This document shows, in pieces, positions 1-10,799 of a stretch of 64,000 bases of DNA. The position numbers and the translations under genes are program-made. Below the pieces are notes generated by a model. The model saw nothing but the letters and a program-made list of their open reading frames with translations, was not told the DNA's origin and ran no database searches. Source of the DNA: Blasia pusilla (lineage: Eukaryota > Marchantiophyta > Marchantiopsida > Blasiales); the NCBI GenBank assembly GCA_050084515.1, contig CM114275.1:16368001-16432000 (forward strand). Reading direction: 5' to 3'. Every line of letters starts with the position of its first letter. Positions within the stretch are counted from its first letter, which is position 1.

Positions 1-795
1 CAGCGCTAGGTCTTGAAATGGTCTCCGCCCGGTACGCCAGAAGCGCACCGAGTGAGTGAGTTCTGAGGATGACGGTGCAAGTGGGTTCATTTGCAGCAGC
101 AGTGACTCTTCCGGTTTTCATTTCATCAGAGAAAGACGGATGGACAACTCCCTTACTGGAAAACAAAAAATAGATGTGCATTGATTGCATCCACCTCGTT
201 CACGTTGATGAAAAGGAGCGTTGTCCGTTAGTGCGTCAGAGGTCGTAGCCAGTTTTCGTCAAGTGCATCGTCTGGTGAGGAGCGTCAGTCCTGAGTGAGT
301 AGTGGATGAAGTGGAATGCGCGTACGGGTATGATTCGGGGCATAACGTGTAATGACTTCAAGTGCGTCTATAGGCCACAGATTCTACGGGACTGTGTGTT
401 TCACACTTCTGTCACCGTAAGTCGCCCGCCTCCTTTCCTCCCTCCCTCCCTCTCTCGACCATAGAGCCGGACAACTCCATGGAAAGTGCCTCAAACTCTT
501 GACGCTCTCAGCCACTAGAAAAGCTCGCTTATTTTTTTATCATTGAAGAAATAAGTAAAACCCGTGCATCACACACGAGCATATAGTAATGTTAATGAAA
601 TAGCGTCTCGTAAGAAGGGCTTTTGCGCTTCGTGTGTGTCGTCCTTGTAAGCTGTACGCTGTCTCCGCGAACCCGTGTTTCCATCTGCTACCTGTTCTGA
701 TCCCCTGGCCGTCTTCCCCGTGTGCTTTCTTGCCGAGTTTGATCGTCTGACGTTCTCCCGTCTCCTGTCCTATACTCGCGGTATGAGCTAGCAGC
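1..795. other. 5' flank of the ROCO gene
   Basis: No gene is recognisable here. The stretch directly upstream of the ROCO start is the likely promoter and 5' leader. It holds a CT-rich run at about 429-457, of the kind often seen in plant core promoters or leaders. I could not place a TATA box or transcription start with confidence. Confidence 0.4.
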
Positions 796-3700
796 ATGAC
801 GAAGCCAGGTGTAGCCGCGATTCTGAAGAATTGGACGGTGGCGTGCCAGAAAGAAGTGGAGGCTCGTCTGTCGGAGGAGGTGGATCGCTTGAGCGAGATA
901 GACTTGAGTTATAAGCTAATCGGGTTCGATAGGTCCGTCGCGTTGGGGAGAGTCCTGCGACAGCGGCCTTTCCCCAGCCTCGAGCGGCTGCTCTTGCAGT
1001 CTAACAATATTACGAATGTTGGAATTATTGAGGTAGTAGAAGCGATTAAGAAGGGCAACCTGCCCAGCCTGCAAGTTCTGAATTTGCTGGGGAATACCAT
1101 AAATGATGCAGGCGCGATTTTGCTCTGTGAATCTCTAGAAACAGGGTGCATTCCTCGTCTCCACTCTTTATCTATCACTCTTCTCAATGAAAAGGACGTG
1201 AGCATGGTGGCTTTGGCAGAAGCATTGGGATCCGGTCGTGCGCCTGCTCTCAATGCATTGACGATAACTTCTACGATTGGAACCAAAGGAGCGGATGCTC
1301 TCGCAGCAGCTCTCGGGTCGGGACACCTGCGGTTCCTGGAAGACCTGTCGTTGGGTTTCTCCTTATCCCAGGACGCGGCGCTCGTTGTGATCCTTGCACT
1401 CGAAACAGCCCCCGTCCAAGGATTCAAGAAACTCTTGCTTAAGTTTTCGAGTGTAGGAGTCGAGGGCGCGAGGGCTCTCGCGCGAGCGCTCGTCTCACCC
1501 AAGTTCTCGTCATTAGTCGAGCTCGGTGTTCTGGGCAATAACGACATGGCGGAGGTACTAATTCAGCTTTGTGAGGCCCTCAAGAACCCGAATCTGAACA
1601 ATTTGCAGGTTCTGAATATGGATGGAGAATTCGTAGGAGATGAGGTTTGGTTAGCGTTGGCAGCGCTATTTGAGGCAGGGCGCCTTCCCAGTCTGCAAGA
1701 TGTGCTGGTTTCGGAAAGTTCTGTGTCCGAACCTGCGATATCCGAAAGAGGTGCTCCGGCGATCGTGGAGGCATATCGGAACAATCCCACATTGATCGCA
1801 AAGATTAGGGTGCTGTCGAATGCTAATTGGTGGGCGCCGGTATCGTCGTCGCGATATTTGGCGAAGACATTATTGTGGCCAAATTCGACATTGGTGAACA
1901 ACGCAGAGGGTTTCAGAAGGAGGAACGAGAGACTCGTCAGGAACCTCAAGTTGCTCAAGGATGAGCCCGACGTACCTGGCACTCGTGCGAAAGTGTTTCT
2001 ATGCGGCCAATCCGAAGTTGGCAAGACCACTTTGCGGAAATCCCTCTGCAAATCGACGATTCAGGGATTCGCTGACTGGACGAGAAAACCGACCAAGGAA
2101 GAGCGCACGAGGGGTATAGAAGTGTCTCGGATTGAGCGCGACAATTTGGTTCTCGGAGTGTGGGACCTGGCGGGGCAGGAAGAGTACCACATTCTTCATA
2201 GCAAGTTTCTCCCGGATTCTGCGTTCGTCGGTCAGGCCACAATGTTCGTCATCGTGTGCAGTGCGAATTGTTCGAGAGAGAGCAGCATAGGCCTGGCAAA
2301 GCAGCAGCTCGAATATTGGCTGAAATTCATCTCGTCGAGTTCTATCAAGGGGGTTCCAGCCTACAAGCGTCACGTGTTTCTGGTTCTCAACTCCTTCCGA
2401 GGCGACCATTCTCTGCACGACATTGGGGAGTGGACCAGCCTACTGACTTTATATGAAAAGAAATTCGAGGATTTTCTGATCGTTCATCATCCGCCCTTCA
2501 TCATCAATGCTTGGTACCGCAACAAGGTCATGGAGCTGAAGGAGAAATTGCTGGAGACGGCCCGGAGTCTTCTCAAGGACAGGAAAATGCCCAAGATCTG
2601 CCGAGAAATTCAGCAGAGCGTGCACAAATGGGTCAACACCCACAGGGACTATCCCATTCTCTCATGGTCCAGCTATGTGAATCGTTTCGGAGGACATTTC
2701 CTTCCCGACAAGCTCATGGCCGCGACGGAGTATTTGCATGCCACCGGTCAGATCTTCTTCTTCCGTGAGGGAGCACTGGGGACCCACAATGAGGAGAGTA
2801 TAGTCATCCTTGAACCCCAATGGTTTTGCCAAACAGTCGTGGGGAACGTCCTCCTTCCTGATTCCCTCCTCCGATCTGGGGAAACTTCGCTCAGGGCATG
2901 CCTGCGTCCGGACGGTTCCATACCGATCTCGGCTTTTCAAGCACACTTTCGTCCACAGTTGGATGGTTTAGATCTGAGACGGCAAGTGATTGGCATTCTC
3001 TTGGGACTCGGGCTCGCTTACAAAGTCGATCAGGACAGCCTGCTCATTCCGGCCCTCATCTCGAACGATGATGTGCCCCAGTATTGGAGACGCAGTAGTA
3101 CATCCGATGCGTGGATCATGGGGTTCTCGCTCGTGGTGGAGGATGCCAGCACCACTCTTCTTCCCCTCGCAGTTTTCCGTGAGCTTCAAGTGGACTTGGC
3201 CCGGGACGACGATTTTGGCGCACGCCCAGACAGCAAGTACTTCGCGGGAAGAAACCTCCTGACTTTGAAGCACCGAGGGATGGGATTGCTGGTGGAGTAC
3301 GGCGGGGACCCTGTCAATCGACTGGATGTTCTTTCGCTGCCTCTCGTCAGTGCGGGTGTGGACACAGATCTCAAGGAAAGGCAGGTGAACTCGGCGCAGG
3401 CCGTTTTGGATAAGATCCTTCTGATAAGAGACAAATGTTTTCCCGGAGTCGCCCTCAGGAAAATGGTCGTCTGTCCCTGGAGTGCGACCGAAGGACTGAA
3501 GTCGATGCAACGGAGAGATGTGAGCACCGCGGTGGATAAGGTGAAGGAGTGGGTGAAGCAGAATGGGTTGGGAAAGCCCACGAGCTGGATCGTGCTAGGA
3601 AAACCCGTCCTCGAAGATCAACTGTTATCCTCTCGCGACCTCCGGGAGTTGCGGATCTCGGCCGACCAGCAATGTCATTGGATCGAGAGGGCCGTGGTCG

Positions 3701-4677
3701 AGTTGCATCTTTCGTCGGGAATCGAGCACTCGTCATCGATTGCCACCAGCGGCGCAGGTTATTCTGCGGCGGAAGAGTCGACCGTCGATATCGAGTTGGA
3801 GAGGTCCGAGTCCAGCAGGCGTTACGATCGCCTCGCTACGAAAATTGACGGACTTATGCTCGATCAACGCCGATACATCGAAGAGGGTTTCCGAGAACTG
3901 CGGAGAGATTTCAAAGATAGCCTGCAGAGGAGGTTCGATGACCAAAAGTGTCTGATCGATCGCGTTCAATCCCTGGAGCGATTCTCCGTCTCGGAATTGC
4001 AAAGCTCCGTTCCAAGATTTATCTTCCTGGCTGGCACGGATCCGGCAGGTAAGCCCAGCACAAAGTGGATGAAGCTTCGGGATGCACTCGCCCTGAAGGA
4101 GACCTCCAGGCTTCACTTCCTGTGCGAAGCACACTACCCGGACCACGCACTCCACGTCGTCGATGGCCAAGAAGGTGTCGAATTGAGTCGGCTCAAGCAG
4201 TGGGTTGCCGAACTAGCGCCCGTTCTGGAATGGTCCCTCAAAATAACTTTCATCCTCGCCAAAATCGCAGGCACAGCGCTGCTGCCCGGACTCGGCTTAC
4301 TGATGCCAGACATATCCCAGAACGCGGTCACGAATATGGGAGAGCTGGGAAAAGCCGGTGCAGAGTTGCAGAGCTACGCCTCGAGCAGCTTGGAGGCCGT
4401 CTCCCGGCGCCACTTCCAGGCCGTGAGTCTGAGCGAGGTCGGCGGAGACCCGGATGTTGTCGCGAGTGCTGCGCGCGACGACCTCGAGGCGAGGGGTAGA
4501 GTCCGAGCGGCGCTGAGGGATTTGCTGGACACGATGAGCGCTGCCGAGCGTATGCAAAAGCTGGCTTTGAGGCGAGTGATCATCGCGGACTCCGCGGGTT
4601 CAGCCAAGCAGGTGGTGTGGATCTGCGATCCTTGCTACAGCAAATATGACAAACATGAAAACGTCATGGAGATTTGA
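796..4677 (+). CDS. LRR-Roc-COR (ROCO) GTPase protein, 1293 aa
   Basis: A single uninterrupted reading frame encodes a ROCO-family protein, a multidomain signalling GTPase usually found in the cytosol or at membranes. Residues about 35-330 form ribonuclease-inhibitor-like leucine-rich repeats (for example SLERLLLQSN and SLQVLNLLGN). The Roc GTPase follows: P-loop GQSEVGKT at 404-411, switch-I-like RTRGIEV near 438, and G3 motif DLAGQEE at 457-463. The G4 motif is degenerate (VLNSFRGD near 530, where small GTPases have NKxD). A COR dimerisation region covers about 605-830. A charged coiled coil lies at about 1010-1070, then a conserved-looking tail with a hydrophobic stretch at about 1145-1170. 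No kinase domain is present. Arabidopsis TORNADO1 has the same LRR-Roc architecture, but orthology is not shown. The start is the first in-frame ATG and is followed by a plausible N-terminus. Absence of introns over 3.9 kb is notable. Nucleotide specificity and pathway are unknown. Confidence 0.9.
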   Translation: MTKPGVAAILKNWTVACQKEVEARLSEEVDRLSEIDLSYKLIGFDRSVALGRVLRQRPFPSLERLLLQSNNITNVGIIEVVEAIKKGNLPSLQVLNLLGNTINDAGAILLCESLETGCIPRLHSLSITLLNEKDVSMVALAEALGSGRAPALNALTITSTIGTKGADALAAALGSGHLRFLEDLSLGFSLSQDAALVVILALETAPVQGFKKLLLKFSSVGVEGARALARALVSPKFSSLVELGVLGNNDMAEVLIQLCEALKNPNLNNLQVLNMDGEFVGDEVWLALAALFEAGRLPSLQDVLVSESSVSEPAISERGAPAIVEAYRNNPTLIAKIRVLSNANWWAPVSSSRYLAKTLLWPNSTLVNNAEGFRRRNERLVRNLKLLKDEPDVPGTRAKVFLCGQSEVGKTTLRKSLCKSTIQGFADWTRKPTKEERTRGIEVSRIERDNLVLGVWDLAGQEEYHILHSKFLPDSAFVGQATMFVIVCSANCSRESSIGLAKQQLEYWLKFISSSSIKGVPAYKRHVFLVLNSFRGDHSLHDIGEWTSLLTLYEKKFEDFLIVHHPPFIINAWYRNKVMELKEKLLETARSLLKDRKMPKICREIQQSVHKWVNTHRDYPILSWSSYVNRFGGHFLPDKLMAATEYLHATGQIFFFREGALGTHNEESIVILEPQWFCQTVVGNVLLPDSLLRSGETSLRACLRPDGSIPISAFQAHFRPQLDGLDLRRQVIGILLGLGLAYKVDQDSLLIPALISNDDVPQYWRRSSTSDAWIMGFSLVVEDASTTLLPLAVFRELQVDLARDDDFGARPDSKYFAGRNLLTLKHRGMGLLVEYGGDPVNRLDVLSLPLVSAGVDTDLKERQVNSAQAVLDKILLIRDKCFPGVALRKMVVCPWSATEGLKSMQRRDVSTAVDKVKEWVKQNGLGKPTSWIVLGKPVLEDQLLSSRDLRELRISADQQCHWIERAVVELHLSSGIEHSSSIATSGAGYSAAEESTVDIELERSESSRRYDRLATKIDGLMLDQRRYIEEGFRELRRDFKDSLQRRFDDQKCLIDRVQSLERFSVSELQSSVPRFIFLAGTDPAGKPSTKWMKLRDALALKETSRLHFLCEAHYPDHALHVVDGQEGVELSRLKQWVAELAPVLEWSLKITFILAKIAGTALLPGLGLLMPDISQNAVTNMGELGKAGAELQSYASSSLEAVSRRHFQAVSLSEVGGDPDVVASAARDDLEARGRVRAALRDLLDTMSAAERMQKLALRRVIIADSAGSAKQVVWICDPCYSKYDKHENVMEI

Positions 4678-5439
4678 AAATGATCCACATCTCATCTCAT
4701 CTCGCGCGCGCGCCCACACACACACAAACATGTTCCTTCCCTCCTTTGGAGATTTGTTCTTAGAGCATGTAGTGCGGATTCTCGTCTTGGCTTCCCTCCC
4801 CCTTTCGAGATGCTTTCCCCGGTTGCCATGCTCTTGGGCTATGACGATACATTTCGGAATGAGGAGAAACAAACGACCGGGTATGGGTTTGTGCGATGAC
4901 AATAGGAGTGTCGATGTTTGCCTCCATGTGAGGGAAAAAAAACCCCCGAATGTATACACGTATGGAATGATAGGAAGGGGGGTCCATGAATTTGCAAATC
5001 CATGGAGTTGCGCAATACTCGCACCACACTTGTAAATTTGCAACAAATAGAGGATTTGCAAAATAGAGCTTTGTTCTTGTAATTTGTGAATTGTTAGGAT
5101 CTTTTTCTTGCACTCGGAGAAGATTCTCAAAGCACGGGCAACTAGGATTGATTACTTGCGAGGTTCTAGCAAATTTGTGCGTCCGAAACTCTATGCCGAG
5201 ATTGTGACGTGAGTGCCATGTTTTTGTGCATACACGTTGTTGATTACATTTACACAACAAACATCGTCGATCAATCTGCCCAATACATGGGTAGATCTGT
5301 ATGCACTCGGTATGTATAAAAGCAAAGTAAAAATGACTCATTCTATTCCTGAATCTATCGAACCACGTTCATTTTTCGTCATCCAAGCTCCTACCAAACC
5401 CTAAGAAGGTGAGTGTTTCAAAGGTTCAACATAAGACAT
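4678..5439. other. intergenic, 3' flank of the ROCO gene
   Basis: No gene is recognised. It opens with a short alternating CG/CA run at about 4703-4732 just after the stop codon and is otherwise low-complexity AT-rich sequence. Short open frames in it have no recognisable domain. Confidence 0.4.
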
Positions 5440-5707
5440 ATGACAAGTGAAAATCATCTTCCTCATATTTATACCCCTTGGAAAGAGCCAAAAGAGCTCT
5501 TACCCCAAAATCAGCTCAAAATGATAACTTGTTTATAGATGTTACCACTTGATATGTGACTCGGTCAACATATCACCTACCCCATACTAGCGAAAGAGTT
5601 GTAATAGAGTTTTCTCCAACCTTATCCAACCACTCAAGATAGAGCTATGGCTAAACAACACGTTGATTCTCTACGTCATTGACACAGTATATGTCTGTGA
5701 TGTGACA
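5440..5707 (-). repeat. solo-LTR-like repeat, copy 1
   Basis: Read on the minus strand, this begins TGTCACAT at 5707. It shares an ordered series of blocks with 6798-7300 and 54674-55105: GGATAAGGTTGG, TGACCGAGTCA, a palindromic AGAGC...GCTCTT block, and a TATA-like GGTATAAATA. The TG start, the TATA-like box and the lack of coding sequence fit a solo LTR or a short non-autonomous LTR element. This copy is the most diverged and its 3' limit is approximate. Confidence 0.55.
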
Positions 5708-5948
5708 TATACAAATTTGCGAGTGTATTATGGGTCTTTAACGCGTAACTTGTAACTTCCAACATTTGCAAAAAAGCAGTAGACTACAAGTGTGGAGTTG
5801 CTAGAGACTTGGAATTGGAAAGAACTTGCAAACATATCTTTATATCTGCAAATTAAGTGGCATAAGCGAGAGTTCAAAATACAAATGATTCCATGAAATG
5901 TAAAATCACATTTAATCGAAAAAATTGAAGTAGATAGTCGGATTACAT

Positions 5949-5977
5949 TATTTTATATATATATATATATATATATC
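5949..5977. repeat. (AT)n microsatellite
   Basis: A short run of alternating TA dinucleotides in an AT-rich, gene-free stretch between two solo-LTR-like repeats. The rest of 5708-6797 holds no gene that I can support. Confidence 0.9.
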
Positions 5978-6797
5978 CAAAAATTTGTGTACATAAAAAG
6001 TTGAGTTCGTAGAACAAATGATTTTCCATGTGGTTGGCATGCTCCTAGTATGCCATGCGATCATCTACCAAGAAGTGCATATGGATCCACCATTTCTACT
6101 CCTACATGTGGCCTTACAGACTTAGTGACAACCACAACCCTAGAAGGACTCCCTCCACCTGATTGACTATGAGAATATCACCTTTGATTCGAATTGGTAG
6201 ATGAGCTCAATCTATTCACCTTGAATTCTCTATGGAAATATTCTAGGACCTCTAACTATGGACGCCTTGTATTAATTGCTCTATAGACTTTGATATTCAC
6301 TTCTACATCGATGTGCTCCTCCTTTGAACTATGCAATATGGAGTCATTATCCAATTGCAATCGTGGATTTTTCCTTCTCTCAGACCTTTGTCCACCTCCT
6401 CCAATCTTTTGACTTCTAATGGGACATTCCCACAAATGTTTGGTACATTTTTGGCAATATTGATCCCCCCTCCTCTTACGAGTATGGCGGAAGATGATGC
6501 TACAAACATAATAGTTAGTGTTAGTTCCTACAGTCCAGATAACTTGGAAATTGTAATTACAAGGTTCCTAAAAGCTATTCCTTGATGTAGTAAGATTGTG
6601 AGTATGTTTCAGTCTGCAAATATCTATTCGGGAATCTTCTCATCATGGAGAATATTTTCCATTATTACGAGCTCTAGAAGAATGCCAAAAAAATGTGTTA
6701 TTGCAAATGAATCTAAAATTAAGTATTAGACTTATTCTAAATTATAAATAAATATCCAAAACAAGAAAGTTAAAGAGAGATAAGCTCATGAAGGCAT

Positions 6798-7300
6798 TGT
6801 CACATATTATTTCGACATAGGTAGAGTTCTATTGTGTCGACGACATAATGAGTCAGCGGACTCTTTGGGTGTAACTTTTTCCCGAGATGTCGGATAAGGT
6901 TGGCGACATGTCCGTTGTGTTGGGAACATTGTTTATGGCGATTTCCCTATTTTGGTTTTAGTCCGTCAGGTGACTCGTTGACCGAGTCAACGGTCATCCG
7001 GTAACCTCTGCACGCACGTTAACGTTGGGAGGGCTATTTTTGGGGGAAGAGCCAAAAGGCTCTTCCCAAGGGTAAAAGAGTGAGGGAGATGGCTTTCTCA
7101 AGCCATCTTTCTCATGTTGAGCCTTAGGAGCGCCTCTCTTGCATATACGTGTGTGTGTGGATGTGTAGGAGTTAGGGTGCTAGCGTGTAGATTCCCTCAT
7201 AGGAGAGGGTGGATGTGGTTCGATATGCTAATGTAGATTCATGAGTGTAGTTTTAGCCTGGGTGAGCCATTTTTACTACTCTTTGATTTTACATGAGAAA
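6798..7300 (+). repeat. solo-LTR-like repeat, copy 2
   Basis: Begins TGTCACATAT and shares blocks in the same order with 54674-55105: GGTAGAGTTCTA, GAGATGTCGGAT, GGCTATTTTTGGG and GAGAGATGGCTTTC-like sequence. A palindromic AAGAGCC/GGCTCTT block lies near 7048-7070. It is oriented opposite to the copy at 5440-5707, so the two form a divergent pair. It is best read as a solo LTR of a family whose internal part is absent here. The right edge is uncertain, because similarity to the 54.7-kb copy fades after about 7170. Confidence 0.6.
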
Positions 7301-8429
7301 GATGCAAGGAGGCGGTGGAAATTCATTGTTTGCAAGTAGGCAAGCAAGTTCCCTCGGTCACGAGTCCCTGGAGACACGTGTTTCATGTTTGTTTTTCATT
7401 TTTATGTTCGAGAGGCCGTGCGTTGGAGCGCTGTCCATTTTTCATAGATTTCGCTAGTGTGGGTTGACGGGGGTTAACAGCCGAATGTAGCGCACGGTGT
7501 GGCGTTGGATGTACGCGAACGAGTGTATCGGGAGAAGAGGAGAAAAGCAGCTTGAGGGCTTGCAGCTGCGGGTGGGCTATCAAGTGAAGACGGCCAAACT
7601 AGTTTAGGGCGGGTGCAACTAGGTTAGATCCACATCGGACGACCATAGTGCTAAGTAGTTGAGTGAGCATGCAGATGACCAAGTGTAGAATCATGCCATA
7701 AGGGCCATATGGAGCTCTGGTAGCCGCACAGGTGAGAGAGGCGCATGCTTGATAGCCACGAGTGGAGAAGCAGGCGGGAGGCTGAAGAAGCTGTGGCACA
7801 ACTCCATAGGGAGCCGCGCTGTGTCGAGAAAGGGAGCTGGAAGTAGGGCCGGGAAAGGCCACGGACAGGAAGAGGTGCATCATAGTGCGGGAGCCGGGCA
7901 GCTGCATAAGGCAGTGTGCCTGAACAGGGTGCAAAGGGATGCGTCCATAGGGACGCATATGTGCAAGCCTAGGATGGAAGTCGCTACGAAGGAAGGGGGC
8001 CGCAACTCCATAAGGAGCCATGCCTAGAGGAGTTACAAGGGCTATGTGGGCTTCATAGGGCCGCGGGCTTAGAACTCCAAGGCAGGAGGAAGGGAGAGCG
8101 GGGAGCCAAGGAGGGCTCGTCCAGGAAGGAAGGAGGGCCGGGAGGAGGAAGGAAGGGACCGCGGGGAGGCGGATGAAGCCGTGTAATAGGGGCATGCGCC
8201 CGTGGTTGAGAAGGATGTAGGAAGGATCGTGGTTGATAAGGGTGGAGGATGTGGTTACGGGATGACCAAGTTAAAGAATGGATGCGGTCGGGGTCCGGGT
8301 TGACGTAGTAGGCAGGGCAAACATGGAAGTGGTGCGGGCGACGTGGTACGTAGAGGCGTGGGCGGCATGATAGATGGGCAGACATGGTTGAGTTCGGACA
8401 AGGTTGAGTTGAGGTTACGAGGCGCGTCT
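7301..8429. other. gene-free, G-rich low-complexity stretch
   Basis: I see no supported gene. From about 7600 the plus strand is purine- and G-rich and repeatedly carries the short motif CCATA(A)GGG and close variants (near 7688, 7806, 7948, 8007 and 8053). These look like decayed minisatellite units. This segment replaces the part of copy B downstream of the methyltransferase, where reverse transcriptase would be expected, so a later insertion or deletion probably removed the pol region. Confidence 0.4.
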
Positions 8430-9395
8430 AGGGGTTGGCAGAGAGATTTGCAGGACGTGATGCCTCTGATAGTGATGGTACTGTTGTCACTCCTGTGGGG
8501 AATCCCATCGCTCGCTCTTGCTCATCGGCGTTGGGCTCCACCAACCGTTGTACATGGTCATCCCAAACGAAGCTAGGCCCGGCCTCCTTGAATGCAAAGG
8601 AAGCGGGAAAACTCACCAATGTGGGAAAGGCTACTTGTGGCATGCCAATCCTGTTGACCACACTCAACGGCGGTGGATCATTGTGCCTCACTGCATGTGA
8701 TCGACAACCTGGATCTAGAATATAATCTTTCAACAAATCGGAGGGGCGCTCCACTCTTGTATACGCCATTCGTAAAACTTCATGTGGTACCAAGTTGGTC
8801 CACCAAAGATGCGGGAAATTTTCTTGTGAACCTACACTTGCCACATCCAACAACATTGTTGGGCCGATCCATGCACATAGCTGATGTGCATCACCACGCG
8901 GGACCTCAAATCGCCCAAAATGGGCATATTCTCCTATATGTATGCTGGAGAACGAGACTGGTGCTCATGTAAATGTCGCAAGATCCGCATCATCTCCCAA
9001 AACAAGGTGGACTGAGAGTCAGCTAACCTGCTATCTTGTCCAACACTAGATTGGCCCTAACACAGCCAACCAGCAATGACCAAGTCTATGGTCCCTACCC
9101 GCTCCAAGTCCTAGGCCCCTAGCAATAAAATATCCCTCGGTAGGGAACTCTGGTATCTCTGGACAACGGACGCAGATAAAAACTCGAGAAATCAGAGGCG
9201 TAACTGTACCACATGGTGAAGTGAAGCAAGCCTCGCAACATCATCAATCTCCACATATACAAACTGCTGCACACGTACTCTAGCTTGCAAAACAGTAGCT
9301 AAACCAATGCTAATCTCGCCAAAGAGATCTAGCATGCAAATACCCTCCTCTCGAATGCACCACACAATCGGGGTGGTGTCCAAACGGGTCATAGT
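8430..9395 (-). pseudogene. retroelement DNA cytosine-5 methyltransferase (copy B), inactive
   Basis: Matches the copy A methyltransferase along its length. The motif I region at 9280-9345 reads MLDLFGEISIGLATV, where copy A has VLDLFGGISIGLAAV. Motif IV codons at 9057-9065 read Leu-Cys-stop instead of Pro-Cys-Gln. Motif VI near 8925-8945 reads stop-Glu-Asn-Met. Motif VIII-like PHLWWTNLVP lies near 8800, and the motif IX part (ERAMGFPTGVT) is at about 8490-8530. Active-site Cys is kept but its flanking Pro and Gln are lost, and the frame is interrupted. The CAG-to-TAG change and the Pro-to-Leu change involve C-to-T transitions on the coding strand. Confidence 0.78.
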
Positions 9396-9639
9396 AGCAC
9401 TCCTGGCTACCTCGGGTTCCTCTGACCCATCACGCTCTAGTGCAAACTTCTCGGTCCACGTGGTCTACACATGCTCAACGGCTTAGCGTCGGAGCTCTTC
9501 AGTCGAGCCCCAAAACAGCACCTCCACGGAATGATGAGGCTACCATGACACTCCTCTCCATAGAAATGTCTGGAACGGGAGTGTCCTCTGCATGGACATA
9601 TCCCTCAATCAAATCACTAGGCCAAGTGATGGCACTGCT

Positions 9640-10480
9640 AAGGTCGCCATCTCTCATGGTCGTCGCTCAATCACTCCACCCGTGAATTGAACGTGTGATG
9701 AACAAAGTTGTCCATCACCGGATTTCCATCCTGGTCTATAGGATGCTAACTCCTCCCAGTAATCCAAGAAAAACCCCATCGGGTATAACAATGTTCCACC
9801 AACCAAGACGTCGTAAGACTCTGCATCGGTCACTGCTCTACCTTGGCTCACACCATCGATTCATCTGTAGGATATTTCGCGCGAATCCTCACCACTACCT
9901 CTTGTCGGGTGATATACTCTGTGGTATTCACTCCACCCAAGGATGTGTATTTCCTGAATGGACAACGCTCCACATCGGCCCTTGTTAGGCCCAAAACTCT
10001 GAATGCCGCTTTCCCCAACATCAAGAGTTGCGCTCTTGAATCCAACAAGACGCATTGCGGACTAAAAGCTATACCTTATGGACTCACCAACTGGAAGACC
10101 TCTCCCCAATTATCCAAAAACACAACACCAAGAGAAGCCATGGCACTCTCTATCACGAGTCTAGCCGGCAGCTCCGTCATCCTAGTAGTAGCCTGCCATG
10201 AATCTGATGTGGACGACTCGAGCATCGGCTCCAAGGGCAGGTCCATCATCTCCTTTGCAATCACCTCTGACTGTGATGCAAGAACTCCAACTCCACGCTC
10301 ACATAGCGTAGCAGCTAGCCGAAAAACCTCGGCGGGCGTACCTCCCAATGTCGTAACGTCGGAAGTAGAAAATAAAGGAGCGCGATACACAACAGTGGCC
10401 GCCCCCAACAACATGCTCAACATATGCTCCTCATGAGCATCAGCAATAGGAGTCGTCGCACTTTCTTCTCCCATCGTTCT
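9640..10480 (-). pseudogene. retroelement gag-protease segment (copy B)
   Basis: 10474-10076 matches the copy A linker between gag and protease (shared LAATLCERG). 10048-9848 and 9851-9654 match the aspartic protease (shared LMLGKAA, TSLGG, AESYDVLVGG, LLYPMGF). The catalytic Asp-Ser-Gly triad reads Asp-Ser-Arg (LLDSRAQ), a glycine loss expected to abolish protease activity. A frameshift separates the two protease pieces. Confidence 0.72.
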
Positions 10481-10799
10481 CTATGCCTGCACACCAACAA
10501 CATCACCAACTCTCCGCGAACTCAGATCAAGACCCATCGATGGGGTCCTCATCGCCTTGGATAACGTGAAAGACTGAGGAAGCCTTGTCTGTTTCTTGGC
10601 TTCCCCTCATTATGGATCCAACTCTCCGGATGCTCCACACGTAACAACTACGGCGGCCTCCATCTGGGCAACCCCATACATCCAACCATGATCCTCTATA
10701 TCTCTAGCTGCTCCATAAGACGTCAATGCCATCGATTCGGTATTGGGTAGTCTCAGTGCCATAGCGGTAGTCTACTGCTGTAGCTGCTGTATCTAAGCA

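Noticed and set aside
909-4607. Many minus-strand and off-frame open frames of 60-212 codons under the ROCO gene
   Set aside because: Shadows of a GC-rich coding region. Only the 1293-codon frame shows coherent domains.
7599-8195. 198-codon minus-strand frame rich in Pro, Leu and Tyr-Gly
   Set aside because: It follows from repeated CCATAGGG words in G-rich DNA. No domain or conserved pattern, and it sits where an element was disrupted.
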